Below the pieces are notes generated by a model. It did not search any database. It was not told where the DNA came from and saw only the letters and a list, made by a program, of their open reading frames with translations. DNA of 64,000 nucleotides from Protopterus annectens. Its lineage: Eukaryota > Chordata > Ceratodontiformes > Protopteridae. Position numbers and translations under genes: made by a program. Of the stretch, positions 1 through 11,220 are shown piece after piece. The stretch's first letter is position 1; each line of letters starts with the position of its first letter. The DNA lies in contig NC_056750.1 in the NCBI RefSeq assembly GCF_019279795.1, positions 825,865,854-825,929,853 on the forward strand. Reading direction: 5' to 3'.

Positions 1-1505
1 ATTAGCAGGGGTGTCTTTACCAAAGGGAATAATGAGGCATTTTTTACATTTAGTTTTAGTCCATGACTTCAGCACCAATCATTTGTCTGTGTCAGTCCCT
101 TCTGTAATATTTTTATATCACTGGGGGACTCAATGACTGCGACCAGTTTGCAGTCACCTTTAAACTAGGTAAGCCTCAGGCCATCGACCTTCTCCTGATC
201 TCAGCGAAATAGATTCCAAACAGTAGAGGGATCAGCAGAGATCCTTGTGGTACCACACTGGTAGCCGGTCTACTGGTGGAGGTGGAATCCCCAATGTTGA
301 CAGTGTGCATTCTGTCATTGAGTCAGTTGGCTCCCCATCTAGTGATGTATGGGTCATTTCCCAGCTGGGAGAGTTTCTCATTGAACCCAGAAATGGAGAT
401 TTTGTCAAAAGCCTTGGCTAAATCAAAATAGGTGGTATGTACTGCTTTGCCCTCATCCTCGGCTTTGGTGACATTCTCATAGAAATTCACCAGATTTAAT
501 AAGCAACATCTGCATTTGATGAAACCAAACTAGGTTAGGTCAAGAGTTAAAGGTTGCCTGTGTTCTTGTTGATAAGGTCCATGATGATTCTTTAGATGGC
601 CCTGCAGATAAGGCTGGTTAGGCTTATGGGTCAATAGTTTCCTGGGTTGGTTTATGGATCCCTTCTGTGCAAAGGGATTACTGTTGCTGTTCTCCACTCT
701 GCCAGAACAAAGCCTGTGCTCAGGCTATGATTAAAGAGTGGACCATTGGTTCTGGTAGGTCTTGTGCTAGATTATTTATTAAGCAACCTGGGATGTTATC
801 TGGCCCCACAGAGGTCGTGTCTTTGGCCTTGGAGAGCACTTGTATGACCTGTTCTTTGGAGATACTTGGCAGAGGACTGGTGTCATAAATTATTTGGGGT
901 ATTTCTGGTGGGGACAGGGGGTGAAGTTATTGCCAAATCTGTCAGCTAGCAGGATGGCAATTTTCCCATGTTCAGTGTGAGTGGTACCATCCACTTTTGG
1001 AACACAGCTGGACATTCCCTTTTAGGTTTCAGACACAGCTAAAGAATGCCTTACGGTTGTATTTAGCTATGGATGCTAATTTAGTCTCATAACTAGCCTT
1101 AGAGGACTTTACAAGATATCTGATTTGATTGTTCAAGATGTGGAGGGTATTCTTCCTCTTTTGAGTAAGTTCCCTCTTGTTGTTAGATATCAGTTTCTTC
1201 CTTTTGTTATATAACTTATTTGTAGTTACAGTCTACCAGGATGGCTTTTTTTTCATGAGGACCTGGTTTTGGTCCTGTCAGGTACAGCTGAGTCAATACA
1301 TTTGTTTAAGTGGCTATATAGGACATTTATGTACTATTCTACATAGGAATCATTGTTGGCTGTGTTAGCAGGGGGTTTGAAACTTTTTATACCATCGCTT
1401 AATAGGCTGTAGTTTGTTTTGGAGAAATGTTTTCAGTTTTTTTATCCTGTGTGGGTGTCAGGTCTGATCTTTATTTCAAACAAGACTGATGTACATCTGA
1501 CCTTA
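1..1505 (-). pseudogene. CR1-type LINE ORF2 relic (RT part), copy CR1-a
   Basis: Read on the minus strand this matches the other CR1 copies in the window: the region before and through the reverse transcriptase, including the stretch that sits at the RT catalytic site (about 140-170, where FxDD has decayed to FKGD) and the linker between endonuclease and RT (about 1040-1500). CR1 ORF2 is an endonuclease-RT that copies its RNA at a nicked target. Stops and frameshifts occur throughout. The element runs off the left edge. Its upstream part resumes at 7476-9150, so the plus-strand L2 between them is an insertion. Seen: homology to CR1-b and CR1-c here. Inferred: one original element. Confidence 0.8.
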
Positions 1506-1506
1506 C

Positions 1507-2495
1507 CATGGATGACAACACACAGGAGGAGTGGAGTGGCCTTTGGAAAACCTCCTACATAATACCCTTGCACAAAGCTGGTCCCTCAACTGAACTTACC
1601 AACTACCGCCTCACAGCAATCTTATCTCCCCCTATCAAAAATACTGGAAAAATGTATCCATTCTCAGCTGATGAAACATTTATTTACAAATAGTCTCCTC
1701 ATCAACACCCAACATGCCTTCACCCATCCCATAGCACCACCACAGCACTCATATCCTTCACCAACACTGTCAATCAATATAGGAGCTAAGGAAATCCAGT
1801 GTCTGCCACCTTCCTCAAGCTATCCAAACCATTCAGTACAGTATCCCACAGCAAACTACTTACTATCCTAGCCAAACTCAACCTAAACAGCCCCTCCTTG
1901 CTTTAGTTTCAAGACTCCCTATCCAACCACCAACAAGTAGTTAAGTAGCATAACAACCTCTCCCTCCTTCTCCCAGTAACCGTAGATGTACAACAGTGAT
2001 CCATACTGGGACCCCTACAATTTAATATCTTTACAAACACCCTCCACACTGACACCCAGCAAGCTACAATAGTCCAATATGCAGATGATACTACACTGAT
2101 CTGCTCAGCCCCCACACTCCAAATAGTCCAGACTAAAACCCAAGAGGCCTTCTCCAATATCAAGAACTGGTTAAAAAACTCACAACTAATACTGAACCCC
2201 AAAAACTTATGCTTTTCCACCCTACCAAAACTATTGATTCTGCTCTTTTCTCTATCAGTTCTGCCAATAATACCCAAATCTCACCAGTATCACAAGCTAA
2301 ACTTCTTGGTGTAATACTTAATCAAAACCTAAAGTTTGACAAACATATAGCACAAACTATATTCAAGTCCATAAAAACTTGGACCCCTATACCACTGCAA
2401 AAACTATCTAACCAAAGACACCAAAATTACTATAACCAGAACTCACCTTCTCTCTACATTGCTCTATGCATCCCCTGTATTAACAACCCACTTAG
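1507..2495 (+). pseudogene. L2-type LINE ORF2 relic, 5' half of copy L2-a (RT)
   Basis: Plus-strand remains of a reverse transcriptase. In order: an IIPLHKAG motif at about 1557, a TQHAF-type motif at about 1708, a degenerate LDLSKAF-type segment, and an intact YADD catalytic motif at 2077-2088 followed by TTLICS. It matches the RT of L2-b (YADD at 39269). The frame changes several times. It stops near 2495 at the motif LYASP and resumes at 6628 with KTDLHKL, exactly as the uninterrupted L2-b reads at about 39665-39720. It sits inside CR1-a and is split by CR1-b. Confidence 0.8.
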
Positions 2496-2956
2496 TTTCT
2501 TAACATTGAATTATCTTCTGCTCCTCCTTTCTCCCTTCCCACTTTACAAAAAAAAAAAAAAAAATTTCTAAGCTTGTTTCCTGCCTTTCCTGTAAGTAGC
2601 CTAGTGCAGATACAGATTTGCTGTATCCAGGATGGTTTGTACGTTTCTGAGCCCCCAAGCCTTTCTGTGTTGGAGGGAAGCCTTCTAGCTTATCAGTAGC
2701 AGTGGTGAGCACTAGGTAGCTTATCTAAAAAAAAAAAAAAAACTTTATGCATCGCCACTTAGCTAGGGTTAAACTATCCCCGGCACCATAAAGTCTGCTT
2801 TTCAAATTTTCTCAAATCTATTTCTTTGAGCTCAGCACTTGTTCAGAACTTGTTGAAAGCACTAAATAAGCTACAAATTACTACAGCACTCAACTTCCCT
2901 CACTTGTCTAGCTGAAAACAGTTTTTAGTACTTAATAAATAAGCACCTATCCAGAC

Positions 2957-3718
2957 ATGTCTAAGGGTCAGCTCCCTGTGTTTTCTCCTGTCTACCTGAT
3001 GAATCTGGGCATCTTGGGGCAATGCAGCAATTGCCTCATGTACACAGACAACCCTCTCCTCCTACCACCCAACACTACAACCTGTGAGAGATGCACTTAT
3101 ACAGCCAACACAACCCAAATGACACACAGCCCACAAACTCAACGTGCCACTCAACCACAGCCCATAAGGCATAACAACGTGCCCAACACTCTAGTCATAG
3201 GTGACTCTATAGTCAGGCACACTGATGTTCCACTCACCAGGCTAAACAAGGAGAAAGTTACTGTCAGCTGCCTGTTGGATGCCAGGATCCGCCACATAAT
3301 GAGCGCACTTAGGTCACTCCACAACAAGTACAAATATGACTCTGTCATTGTCCATGTTGGTGTGAATGATCTGAGATGTACCTCCCTGGACTACATGAAA
3401 AGAGACATGGAGGGGCTGTCCAATCTTGTAGCTCAGGCAAGTATGACCCTAGCCCTGAGTAGCATACTGTCATCACCCAGAATGGTACCACAGTCCAAGG
3501 ACAAAATGTTTGACTTCAACAATTGGCTAAGCTTCTGGTGTCATTCTAAGGGGATCCAATATCTGTCTGCCTGGGATGACATGATCGACAGACCATGATG
3601 CTTTGCCAGAGATGGCCTGCTTCTGTCATCCTTGGGATTCCGGATACTGGCTACGGCTCTTGCCACTCCTATAGTGCCTTTTTTAGGCAAGGTTCAAATG
3701 ACAAATTCACCACTGTAA
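2957..3718 (+). pseudogene. CR1-b ORF1: zinc-binding head plus SGNH esterase-like domain
   Basis: ORF1 of the LINE. Residues about 20-48 show a Cys pair CSNC and a later CERC, a zinc-finger-like head. Next comes an esterase-type fold: GDSIVR at about residue 76 (catalytic Ser block), HVGVNDLR at about 136 (GxND block) and a NNWL motif near 190. CR1 ORF1 proteins are known to carry such esterase domains. The chosen ATG at 2957 also opens the matching frame in the copy at 9148 (minus). A TGA at 3596-3598 interrupts it; CR1-c has a CAA codon there. The frame continues (CFARDG) to a TAA near 3718 and overlaps the open ORF2 frame. Confidence 0.7.
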
Positions 3719-6475
3719 CAGGTACAAGCAAGCAAAATCTGAGGGTAATGCTACTCAGTGCTAGAAGTCTAAACCTCAAAATGCACTCACTCGAGGCACT
3801 CCTTAAAATGGAGAACATCAACATCTGTGCAGTGACAGAAACCTGGTTCAAGACTCCAGAGAGTACCCCTGCATTACCAGGCTATAATTCATGCCACACC
3901 TTTCAGCCACCTAACCTGGACAGAAACACTAAAGGTGGAGGCGTGTCCATATTCATTAAGGATATCCACACCTCCAGGCTAGTTGCTCAGCATAATGCAT
4001 CCGAGATTATCCAAGTGCAACTAACTCTGGATAAGACCGCAATCCATATTGTAGCTTGCTACAGATCCCTCACCATGCCCCAGGATTCCCACTCCTCATT
4101 TCTTGATACACTTGAAAATATTAGGGTACAACCTAACACCCTAATAATGGGCGATTTCAACTACCCCACAATTAACTGGGAAAACTACTCATGTACCAAC
4201 TCTTTTGCTCAACATTTTCTGGAATTCATAAATTCCAGTGCCTTGGATCAACTTATCCACACCCCCATCAGGGGCAGCGATATCCTAGACCTGGTCATTA
4301 CCAACATGGGCAACCGGTGTTCCACACTAGAGGTCAATTCCTCATTGGTCAGATCTGACCACAAGCTAATCTCCCTAGACATCCACATCCTGTCCCCACC
4401 CCATCATTAGGGAAACCACCATAAAAAATTTCTCCAAAGCCAACTTCACGCTTCTTAAGACAGAAGTGGCAAACTTCACAACACCCATGCAGACGGACAA
4501 TAGAGGTACGACTGCTAAATCCTACACAAATGCACTTTATAAGCACTTAGATGAGTGCATGGATCGTGCAATCCCTAACAGAACCAAGATGCTATCCTTC
4601 AAAAAAAGGAAGCCAATCTGGTGGTCCCCTGCCATAAATAAACTCTGCAACAGAAAAAAGTAACTGTTGCAAAAAAAGAGTAAAATCCCATGATTGGAGG
4701 AACTCCCTGGTCAGCCTCAGTAAGAAGTTGAGATCCCTCATAAAATCCTCCAAAGCTAGTTATGAAAACAAAATCACCACTGATTCTAAACACAACCACA
4801 AAGCATTCTATAGCTATGTCAAGAATCTCAATGGCAACACTCAGATCTGCTCAGAATTACAGCACAATGGCACTAAATATACAGAACCAATTGATATTGC
4901 CAACATCCTGGCAGATAGGTTCAGTGATAACTTTACCCCCTTTCACCCCTAAAGGGCCCATCTCTATACCAGAAGAATGCAAAGTTCCTGTAATTATGGC
5001 TTTACAGGTAAAAACCACACTTTTCAAAGCCAAGAATACAGCATGCATAGGACTTTACTACATCCCAGGCTGTGTTCTACACGAATTACAGAATGAACTG
5101 GCACCCCACCTAAGTACCATGTTCAATCATAGGCTTACCTCAGGCTTTGTGCCCACTGAATGGTGCACAGCGATGGTCATCCCACTCCACAAAGGGGGAG
5201 CAACCATGGAACCCAGGAACTACCACCCCATTAGCCTGATGAGCCTGGTCTGCAAGGCTATGAAACATATCATCATGGAACTTATAAACAATGACATTGG
5301 TAATCTCCAAACTCTGGTCCCTAGCTAGTTCAGGTTTGTAAAAGGCAGATCATGTCTCCTAAACCTGATAGACTTCTTTGAAGTGGTCACCAAAGCCGTA
5401 GATGAGGGTAATGTGGTTCACACATCCTATCTAGATCTCACCAAGGCTTTCAACACCATCCCCCACTCTGGAATTACAGATAAACTCACTAAACTAAGTA
5501 TAAATCCCTATGTCACAAGATGGGTTGCCAACTGGATTACTGACAGAACCCACACTGTGAAAGTAGCAGACTCCAAATCCGACTTCGGCCAGTGACAAGT
5601 GGAGTACCACAGGGTTCAGTCCTGGGTCCTCTCCTGTTTGGTATCTACTTCTCTGAAGTACAGACTAACACAGAATGTCTTTGACTAATTAAGTTCTCAG
5701 ATGACTGCAAACTAGGAACCATAATTGAAACTTCTAACAATGTGGACATCCTACAAAAGGGCCTCACTGAGACAGATGCCTGGTGTCAAAGCCATGGTCT
5801 CAAGCTCAATGCCAAAAAGTGCATTGTCATCCCTTTTGGTAAAAACTCTGTACCCATGAACTACCACATAGGTGGTAGTCTACTTAACACTGAAAGTGTG
5901 ATAAGAGACCTTGGGACACAGGTGGACAGTAGTCTCTCCTTTGATAATCACATCGCCACAGTAGTCAGGAAATCCTTCTACATGGCACACCTCATTACAA
6001 AAGGTTTCTCATCCAGAAAAAAAGAGGTCATTGTTCCCTTCTACTCATCACTCATTAGACCCATTATAGAATACAGTTCCCCTTTTGGTATGTACCTCAC
6101 AAGACATCTACAACTGGAAAGGCTGCAGAAATACCTCACAAAGAGGATTACCAGCCTCAAACAGATGCCCTATGCAGACCGTCTAAAAACTCCAGCTTTA
6201 CTCTGTCGCATATCATCTACTCAGAGGTGATTGCTGCCTAACATACAAAGCTATGTCAAGCCCAGAGCTGCTGGACATGCTCCACTTAAAGAAATCCAAA
6301 TCCCTCCGAGCTATATTCTCTAGGGACCTAAACCTTGTCACAATAAACAGAACATGCTGGTGGGATAGATTCCTGTCCCAGAGACTTCCAATACTCTTGA
6401 ACAAACTACCTCTCTATATCAAACAAAGCTCCTTATTAGCACTCTTCAAGAAAAATCTTGATAATTGGATGTGAG
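3595..6475 (+). pseudogene. CR1-b ORF2: AP endonuclease plus reverse transcriptase, broken
   Basis: The endonuclease frame is open at 3595-4410 with motifs TETWF, GGGVSIF, GDFNYPTINW and a VRSDH end, all characteristic of the APE-type nuclease of CR1/L2 elements. A linker follows at 4430-4960. RT segments lie at 4970-5328, 5383-5595 (SYLDLTKAFNTIPH) and 5742-6474; the catalytic FxDD reads FSDD at 5694-5705. The C-terminal tail (LTKRITSLKQ, then LFKKNLDNWM) ends at a TGA at 6472. There are at least five frame changes or stops, so it is inactive. The function would be nicking the target and reverse-transcribing the element RNA. Confidence 0.8.
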
Positions 6476-6627
6476 ATAGGAAATTCACCCTGCAGATCAC
6501 TTCTGTGACTCTGCTCGTCAGAGGCACAGGAAAATAATTTTCTTGGGTGGCAAAAGCCAGGGTACCTTTTTGGCTAGGCTTGTATAGGCCCTAGGGCCGA
6601 TAGCCTAGTACCTACCTATGAACCTAT

Positions 6628-7475
6628 GAACAAGACAGATCTACACAAATTGTCCATGTGCTATAATAAACTAGCTAGATTCACAACCAACTCTAATTTC
6701 CATGCCCACCACTGTCATTCACTAAAACATCTAGGTTGGCTAGAACTCCCCAACTTACTAAAATATAACCAACTCACTATGGCTCATTACTTCCTGTACC
6801 ACCCAAACAAGATTCCTGAACGTTCACAGTTCTGCTCACCATCTAAGTTCCACAAACAAAGCCTTTCTTGAAGTAGCTAAGTGTAGACACAGTGCTGGTG
6901 AATCCCTCTACTCCTACACAGCTGCTAAAATCTGGAATTCTCTTCCACCGGATATCAGATTGCAAAACAGCAGCCCCACTTTAAAACCCAATTAAAAGCC
7001 CACCTCATTGTCATCTGGCACTGTACATGTACTGACCATGGCTAGCCCTATTACCACCATTCAGATAAATATTCCTCTGACACTACTCAAAGGTCAAACA
7101 CATGAAAACAACACTACCATAACGAACTGTATTTTTAAATGAATGTCTATAACTGTATATGGTATTACCATGCTTTCTTACTCAAATGCTTTACATTTTC
7201 TGTTTCACTACTGTACACTCTATATATTGTACACTTCTGTAACTTCTCATCATACTGTGCCTTGATATACTATTGTTTGCTCTGTTAATTTGTACTCATC
7301 TCTGACTTTTGTATTTTTATCATGTATGTGGAGCTGTTGTATTTTCATTTTTTAAGTGTCATTCATGTGGAGCTTTTCTCCCTGGGTCTCTGCTGAAAAC
7401 GGGCACCTGATTGCCCAGTCAGACCAACCCAGTAATCAAATATAAAATAAATAAACTAAAATAAATGTTGCTGAG
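6628..7475 (+). pseudogene. L2-a 3' half: ORF2 C-terminus and 3' tail
   Basis: Continuation of the L2 element interrupted by CR1-b. The frame at 6628-6871 reads KTDLHKL...CYNKLARF, then LELPNLLKYN, matching L2-b at 39690-39840. Non-coding 3' sequence follows, ending in a conserved tail block (about 7365-7440, containing GGTCTCTGCTGAAAACGGGC) and an AATAAA-rich end at 7440-7475. The same tail block occurs at 32915-33010 and 40560-40658, marking three 3' ends of one family. Confidence 0.8.
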
Positions 7476-8158
7476 AACTACGTCTATGACATTTGAGCCC
7501 CTTTTGGGGGTGGAGAGCAATTGTTCCAGGGCATTTGAATTAACAAATTCCAGGAACCTCAGAGCAATTGTATTTGTGCTCTTGTAAGCTGCCAATCAAC
7601 AGGAAGAGAGTTGAAATCTCCAATGACCAAGGTGTTTGGCTGTACACTGAGTGACTCTAGCAAGTCTAGGTAGGTGGTGTCCTTCTCCTGGTTCATGGTG
7701 GAGGACCTGTAGCCAGCAATGATGTGGTAGGGTATTTTTCCTATAGTTATTTGGACCTGGAGTTGTACTGTTTTACCAGTCTCAATGTGTATTTGGAGGT
7801 AATGAAGCTGGATACACCTCCACCTTTGGTTCTTTCTCGTTTGTTTTGAGGTCTGAACATGTGAAAGGCAGGCATTGTAATCTTGAACAGCCGGGGTGTT
7901 CTCTGTGGCCTTGAACCAAGTCTCAGTGACTGTACAGATGTCAATATCTTCCAAGGTGAGGAATGTTTCCAGGGAGTGTGGTTTACTCTTTAGGCACCTA
8001 GTATTAAGCAGCATGACATTGGGTTTTTCTCTAGTGGATTTCTTTATGCTGGGAATTCTGTAGTTTCCACACTGCCTACAAAAGGCACTATGGGGAGGCA
8101 AGCAACTTTGCCAGTATCCAAAAGCCTTGAGGAGACAGGTGAAGGCCATCTCCGGCAA
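7476..8158 (-). pseudogene. CR1-a ORF2 endonuclease part
   Basis: On the minus strand the 8158-7559 frame reads an APE-type endonuclease: MLLNTRCLKSK, TETWF, VIGDFNSLPVDW. After 7559 the nuclease C-terminus (FLEF, then RGS) continues to about 7476, where the inserted L2 tail starts. It is 30 to 60 percent identical by eye to the CR1-b and CR1-c nucleases. The open frame starts upstream of the nuclease in a stretch that overlaps the ORF1 C-terminus, as in the other two copies. It is the 5' continuation of the relic at 1-1505. Confidence 0.75.
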
Positions 8159-9148
8159 AGCAGCGTGGTCTGTTGGCCATGTCTTCCCAGGCTGTCGGAT
8201 ACTGGATCACCCTGGAGTGACACCAGAAGCTATGCCAGTTATTAAAATCAATCATTTTTGTCTGTATTGTGGCATCATCCTAGGTGAAGGTAGAATCCTG
8301 CTTAGGGCTAGGGACATACCTGCCTGGGACACATAATATGAAAGTTCAGTCATGTCTCTCTTCATGTAGTCCAGAGAGGTAAGTATCCAGTCATTCACTC
8401 AAACATGTACTATGACAGAATCATAACAGTAATTGTTAGTGAGTGACTTGCATGATTTGCCAGATCCTGGCACTGGAAGGCAGCTGACTATGACCTTCTC
8501 CTTGTCTAACCTGGTGAGGGGGACATCTGTGCATCTCACTACTGAGTTGCCTTTGACTAGGACATTAAGTTTTGAGGTGTTTTGCCTTAGGGGGCTTAAT
8601 TGTTGCGACACTGTTATGTGTTATGAGTTCCCGTTTTTCTGATGAAGTCCATGTTTTTAAATAAAGTGGAAGAAAGCGCTCAACTACATCTACTTGCTTG
8701 TCATCTTTTCGCAAAGCCCGAGCCTTCTGTTTTATGGTTTTGGTTCTGTTGTTTTCCGGCTAGTCTGGATATTTTCTTTCGACACTGTTATGTGTGTTGT
8801 TATGTGTAGTGGTGGATTCTGTTCATGCACCAGTATGTGTAGGTTGTTTGTGATCTGGTCTTTTGGTAGGCTCTTAGTGAGTACCTCTACATATGTAGGT
8901 TTATGTGTCTTGACCTTATCTTGTATGAGTAGATAGGTGTGTGTGCTAACAGCCTGTTTGATGTCTTGTTCATTGTTACATGACAGGACTGATTCTAGTT
9001 TCATGATATAGTTACATCTCTCACATACTGTATTTGTTTGCTTTAGGAGCAAGTGGTTGTCAGTATACATGAGGCAATTGCTACATTGCCTCAGGATGCC
9101 CATGTCAATCAAACTGGTTGGAGAAATGCTGGAAAACTGACTTTCCAT
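8110..9148 (-). pseudogene. CR1-a ORF1 relic (zinc head, esterase-like domain)
   Basis: Minus-strand frames 9148-8732 and 8611-8399 reproduce CR1 ORF1. The head has CSNC and CERC at about residues 22 and 42, preceded by a start similar to CR1-b ORF1. Further on a VRCTDVPLTRL segment and a SVIVHV end match the esterase part of CR1-b (GDS is replaced by GNS, so the catalytic Ser block is changed). Between head and esterase it is longer than in CR1-b. Stops near 8340-8400 and after 8730 break it. Confidence 0.7.
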
Positions 9149-9272
9149 AGTAGCAGGTAATTCTTAAGTACTAATTTGTGAGGACAAATTAGATCAGCTA
9201 TTGCTGTGGGATTAACAAGGGGACTTATTCTATAGAACATCAAGGATGACGGCTGAGAATATGCATCTCAGT

Positions 9273-9534
9273 GCCCAGCTGCACTGTCTGCAGTGCTGGT
9301 GCACAGCTGCACTGTCTGCAGTGCTGAAGTGCACAGCTGCACTGTCTGCAGTGCTGAAGTGCACAGCTGCATTGTCTGCAGTGCTGAAGTGCACAGCTGC
9401 ATTGTCTGCAGTGCTGAAGTACACAGCTGCATTGTCTGCGGTGCTGAAGTGCACAGCTGCATTGTCTGCAGTGCTGAAGTGCACAGCTGCATTGTCTGCA
9501 GTGCTGAAGTGCACAGCTGCATTGTCTGCAGAGC
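9273..9534. repeat. 30-bp minisatellite, about 9 copies
   Basis: Unit begins GCACAGCTGCATTGTCTGCA and ends GTGCTGAAGT. One short 28-bp unit, seven full units (9301-9510) and one partial unit are visible, with few differences (mostly C/T at one site). Because 30 is a multiple of three, open frames arise on both strands; they are not genes. It lies just upstream of the start of CR1-a ORF1, possibly in the leader of that element. Confidence 0.95.
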
Positions 9535-9819
9535 AGTAGGGAAATTGGGAGGGTTTTACTGACTGCTGGAAAAAATAGTTTCTAGGCAGTTGCATCTATA
9601 CAAGGCACTGCTAACCCCAGTTGTGGGGTGCACAGCTACACATAAATGTGAGGCTTATATACAGGGGAAATTAAACAGTTTTAAACTAGTCTGTCAACAT
9701 GAAATCACACAATGATCCTTTCTCTGGCAATCCTCCAGCTCAGGGGAGCCTTTCTTAATGTAAGATGGCTGGATTTGAGTTCATGTGTACGGAAAATGAG
9801 CTAGATTCAGCAAGTATGG
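9535..9819. other. Non-coding, no recognisable gene
   Basis: No coding signal. The end of this stretch (about 9750-9770, CCTTTCTTAATGTAAGAT) resembles the unit of the 155-bp tandem repeat at 10785-11220, so it is probably part of the same repeat, later split by the inverted-repeat element. Confidence 0.5.
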
Positions 9820-9828
9820 ATTTAATCT

Positions 9829-10505
9829 GGGTTCCTATTACATAATCGAACTTCCAGAAGGTCGAACACCAGATGTTCGAACTTGGAAGATTGAAATGTG
9901 ATAACATTGAGACATCAGAACAGCGAATTTTTTCCCAGGGAAAAAATTTGCTGTTCTGAAAAACACACACACAACACAAGCACACCAAAAACCTTATAAA
10001 TCTACACTAAAACTTACATACACAACTATCTATGCACTAACCTTAACCCAAACTCTAACCCTAAGGTCCGTCACTACCGCACACTTACCTTACCCACACC
10101 CTAACCCTAACATCCATCACTATCGCACACTTACCTTACCTGCACCCTAATCCTAAAGTCCATCACTATCGCACACTTACCTTACCTGCACCCTAACCCT
10201 AAAATCTATCACTATTGCACACTTACCTTACCTGCACCTTAACCCTAAAGTTTGTCACTATCACACACTTACCTTACCCACACCCTACCCCTAAAGTCCA
10301 TCACAATCGCACATTTACCTTAACCTGTTCCGTAACTTTCACACCACAGTGGAGAAAATGTTGAAGCCACAGAAACATCCAACTGAATTCTTTCCCTGGG
10401 AAAGAATTCAGACTTCTGTGGCTTTGACATTTTCAACTTTCGAACTTCTAAGTTCGAACTTCTGGTGTTCGACCTTCTGGAAGTTCAATTACGTAATAGG
10501 AACCC
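9829..10505. mobile_element. Non-autonomous DNA transposon with 60-bp inverted ends (TIR-1)
   Basis: A 677-bp element with ends GGGTTCCTATTAC...GTAATAGGAACCC. The terminal inverted repeats run about 61 bp with roughly five mismatches (9829-9889 against 10445-10505). Flanks are an exact 9-bp duplication ATTTAATCT at 9820-9828 and 10506-10514. Subterminal hairpins built on CCCAGGG/CCCTGGG lie near 9927-9960 and 10365-10435. It has no ORF. The centre holds a 46-bp tandem repeat. The superfamily is unresolved: 8-9 bp duplications fit Merlin, hAT or P-like elements, and the GG start leans to Merlin. Confidence 0.9.
10045..10325. repeat. 46-bp telomere-like tandem repeat inside TIR-1
   Basis: About six copies of a 46-bp unit containing ACCCTAACCCTAA and then ATCACTATCGCACACTTACC. 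It resembles, in reverse orientation, the internal repeat of TIR-3 (28020-28350). The CCCTAA runs are only two repeats long, so this is not a telomere array. Confidence 0.9.
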
Positions 10506-10784
10506 ATTTAATCTATGCTAACTAAGCAATATTTTAGTGCAAAACAAGTGCAGGTAATAAACAGGCACAAACAGTAAAAATAATCAAAAAGGCACAAATT
10601 AATGCAGTAAAACAGTAAAATAAAGATGAAAAGTGCAGCACAAACACAAAACAAGCTTAGGTTCTTGTTCTTAGCTTTGGATGGCTTGGATTCAAGTAGA
10701 AACATTCTGGACCACTGGCAAAGGATGTCAAACACAGAGCAAATATGGTTAATTGAGCTTAAATCAGAACAAAGACACTTAGAA

Positions 10785-11220
10785 TAACATTCAACCAGCA
10801 ATTCCCAACTCAGAAGGGTGGAGGCTACCCACTCCTCCCTCAAGAATGTAGACCATAAACCTTCTTAATGTAAAATAACTGGCCTGAAGCCCAAATGCTT
10901 AAATCAGAGCTAATATACTTTTAGAATAACAGACACAATAAGCCTTCAACCAGCAAATCCTAACTCAGAAGAGTGGAGGCTACCCCCTCCTCCCATAAGA
11001 ATGTAGACCACAAACCTTCTTAATGTAAAATAACTGGCCTGAAGCCCAAGCACTTAAACCAGAACTAAGACACTTTTTGAATAACAGACACAATAAGCCT
11101 TAAACCAAAATTCCCAATTTAGAAGAATGTAAGCTACCTCTCCTGCCACAAGAGTGTAGACCACAGACCTTGCTTATATAAGATAACTAGTCTGAAGCCC
11201 TCAAAACTAAGAGGCTAAGA
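10785..11220. repeat. 155-bp tandem repeat, about 3 copies
   Basis: Three diverged copies recognisable by GTGGAGGCTACCC (10818, 10973, and a decayed copy near 11128) and CTTCTTAATGTAAAATAACT. The period is 154-155 bp. No coding potential. Confidence 0.85.

Larger units (their letters stand above)
2497..6627 (+). mobile_element. Nearly full-length CR1-type LINE, copy CR1-b
   Basis: A CR1 retrotransposon with about 450 bp of 5' leader, ORF1, ORF2 and a 3' end. The leader (2497-2956) has A-runs at 2550-2565 and 2728-2743. The 3' terminus at 6600-6627 carries the short repeat CCTATGAA twice, the kind of simple-repeat tail typical of CR1 instead of poly(A). It splits L2-a. Both ORFs are broken, but this is the most complete CR1 here and serves as reference for CR1-a, c, d and e. 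The exact left edge is judged from where L2 homology ends and could be off by tens of bases. Confidence 0.75.

Noticed and set aside
667..888. Small ORF with Cys-rich start on the plus strand
   Set aside because: It is the antisense of CR1-a RT; the matching minus-strand frame explains the sequence.
9230..9595. Repetitive proteins on both strands (Ala/Val/His/Phe and Cys/Thr repeats)
   Set aside because: The frames are open only because the minisatellite period is 30 bp. No start context, homology or codon constraint.
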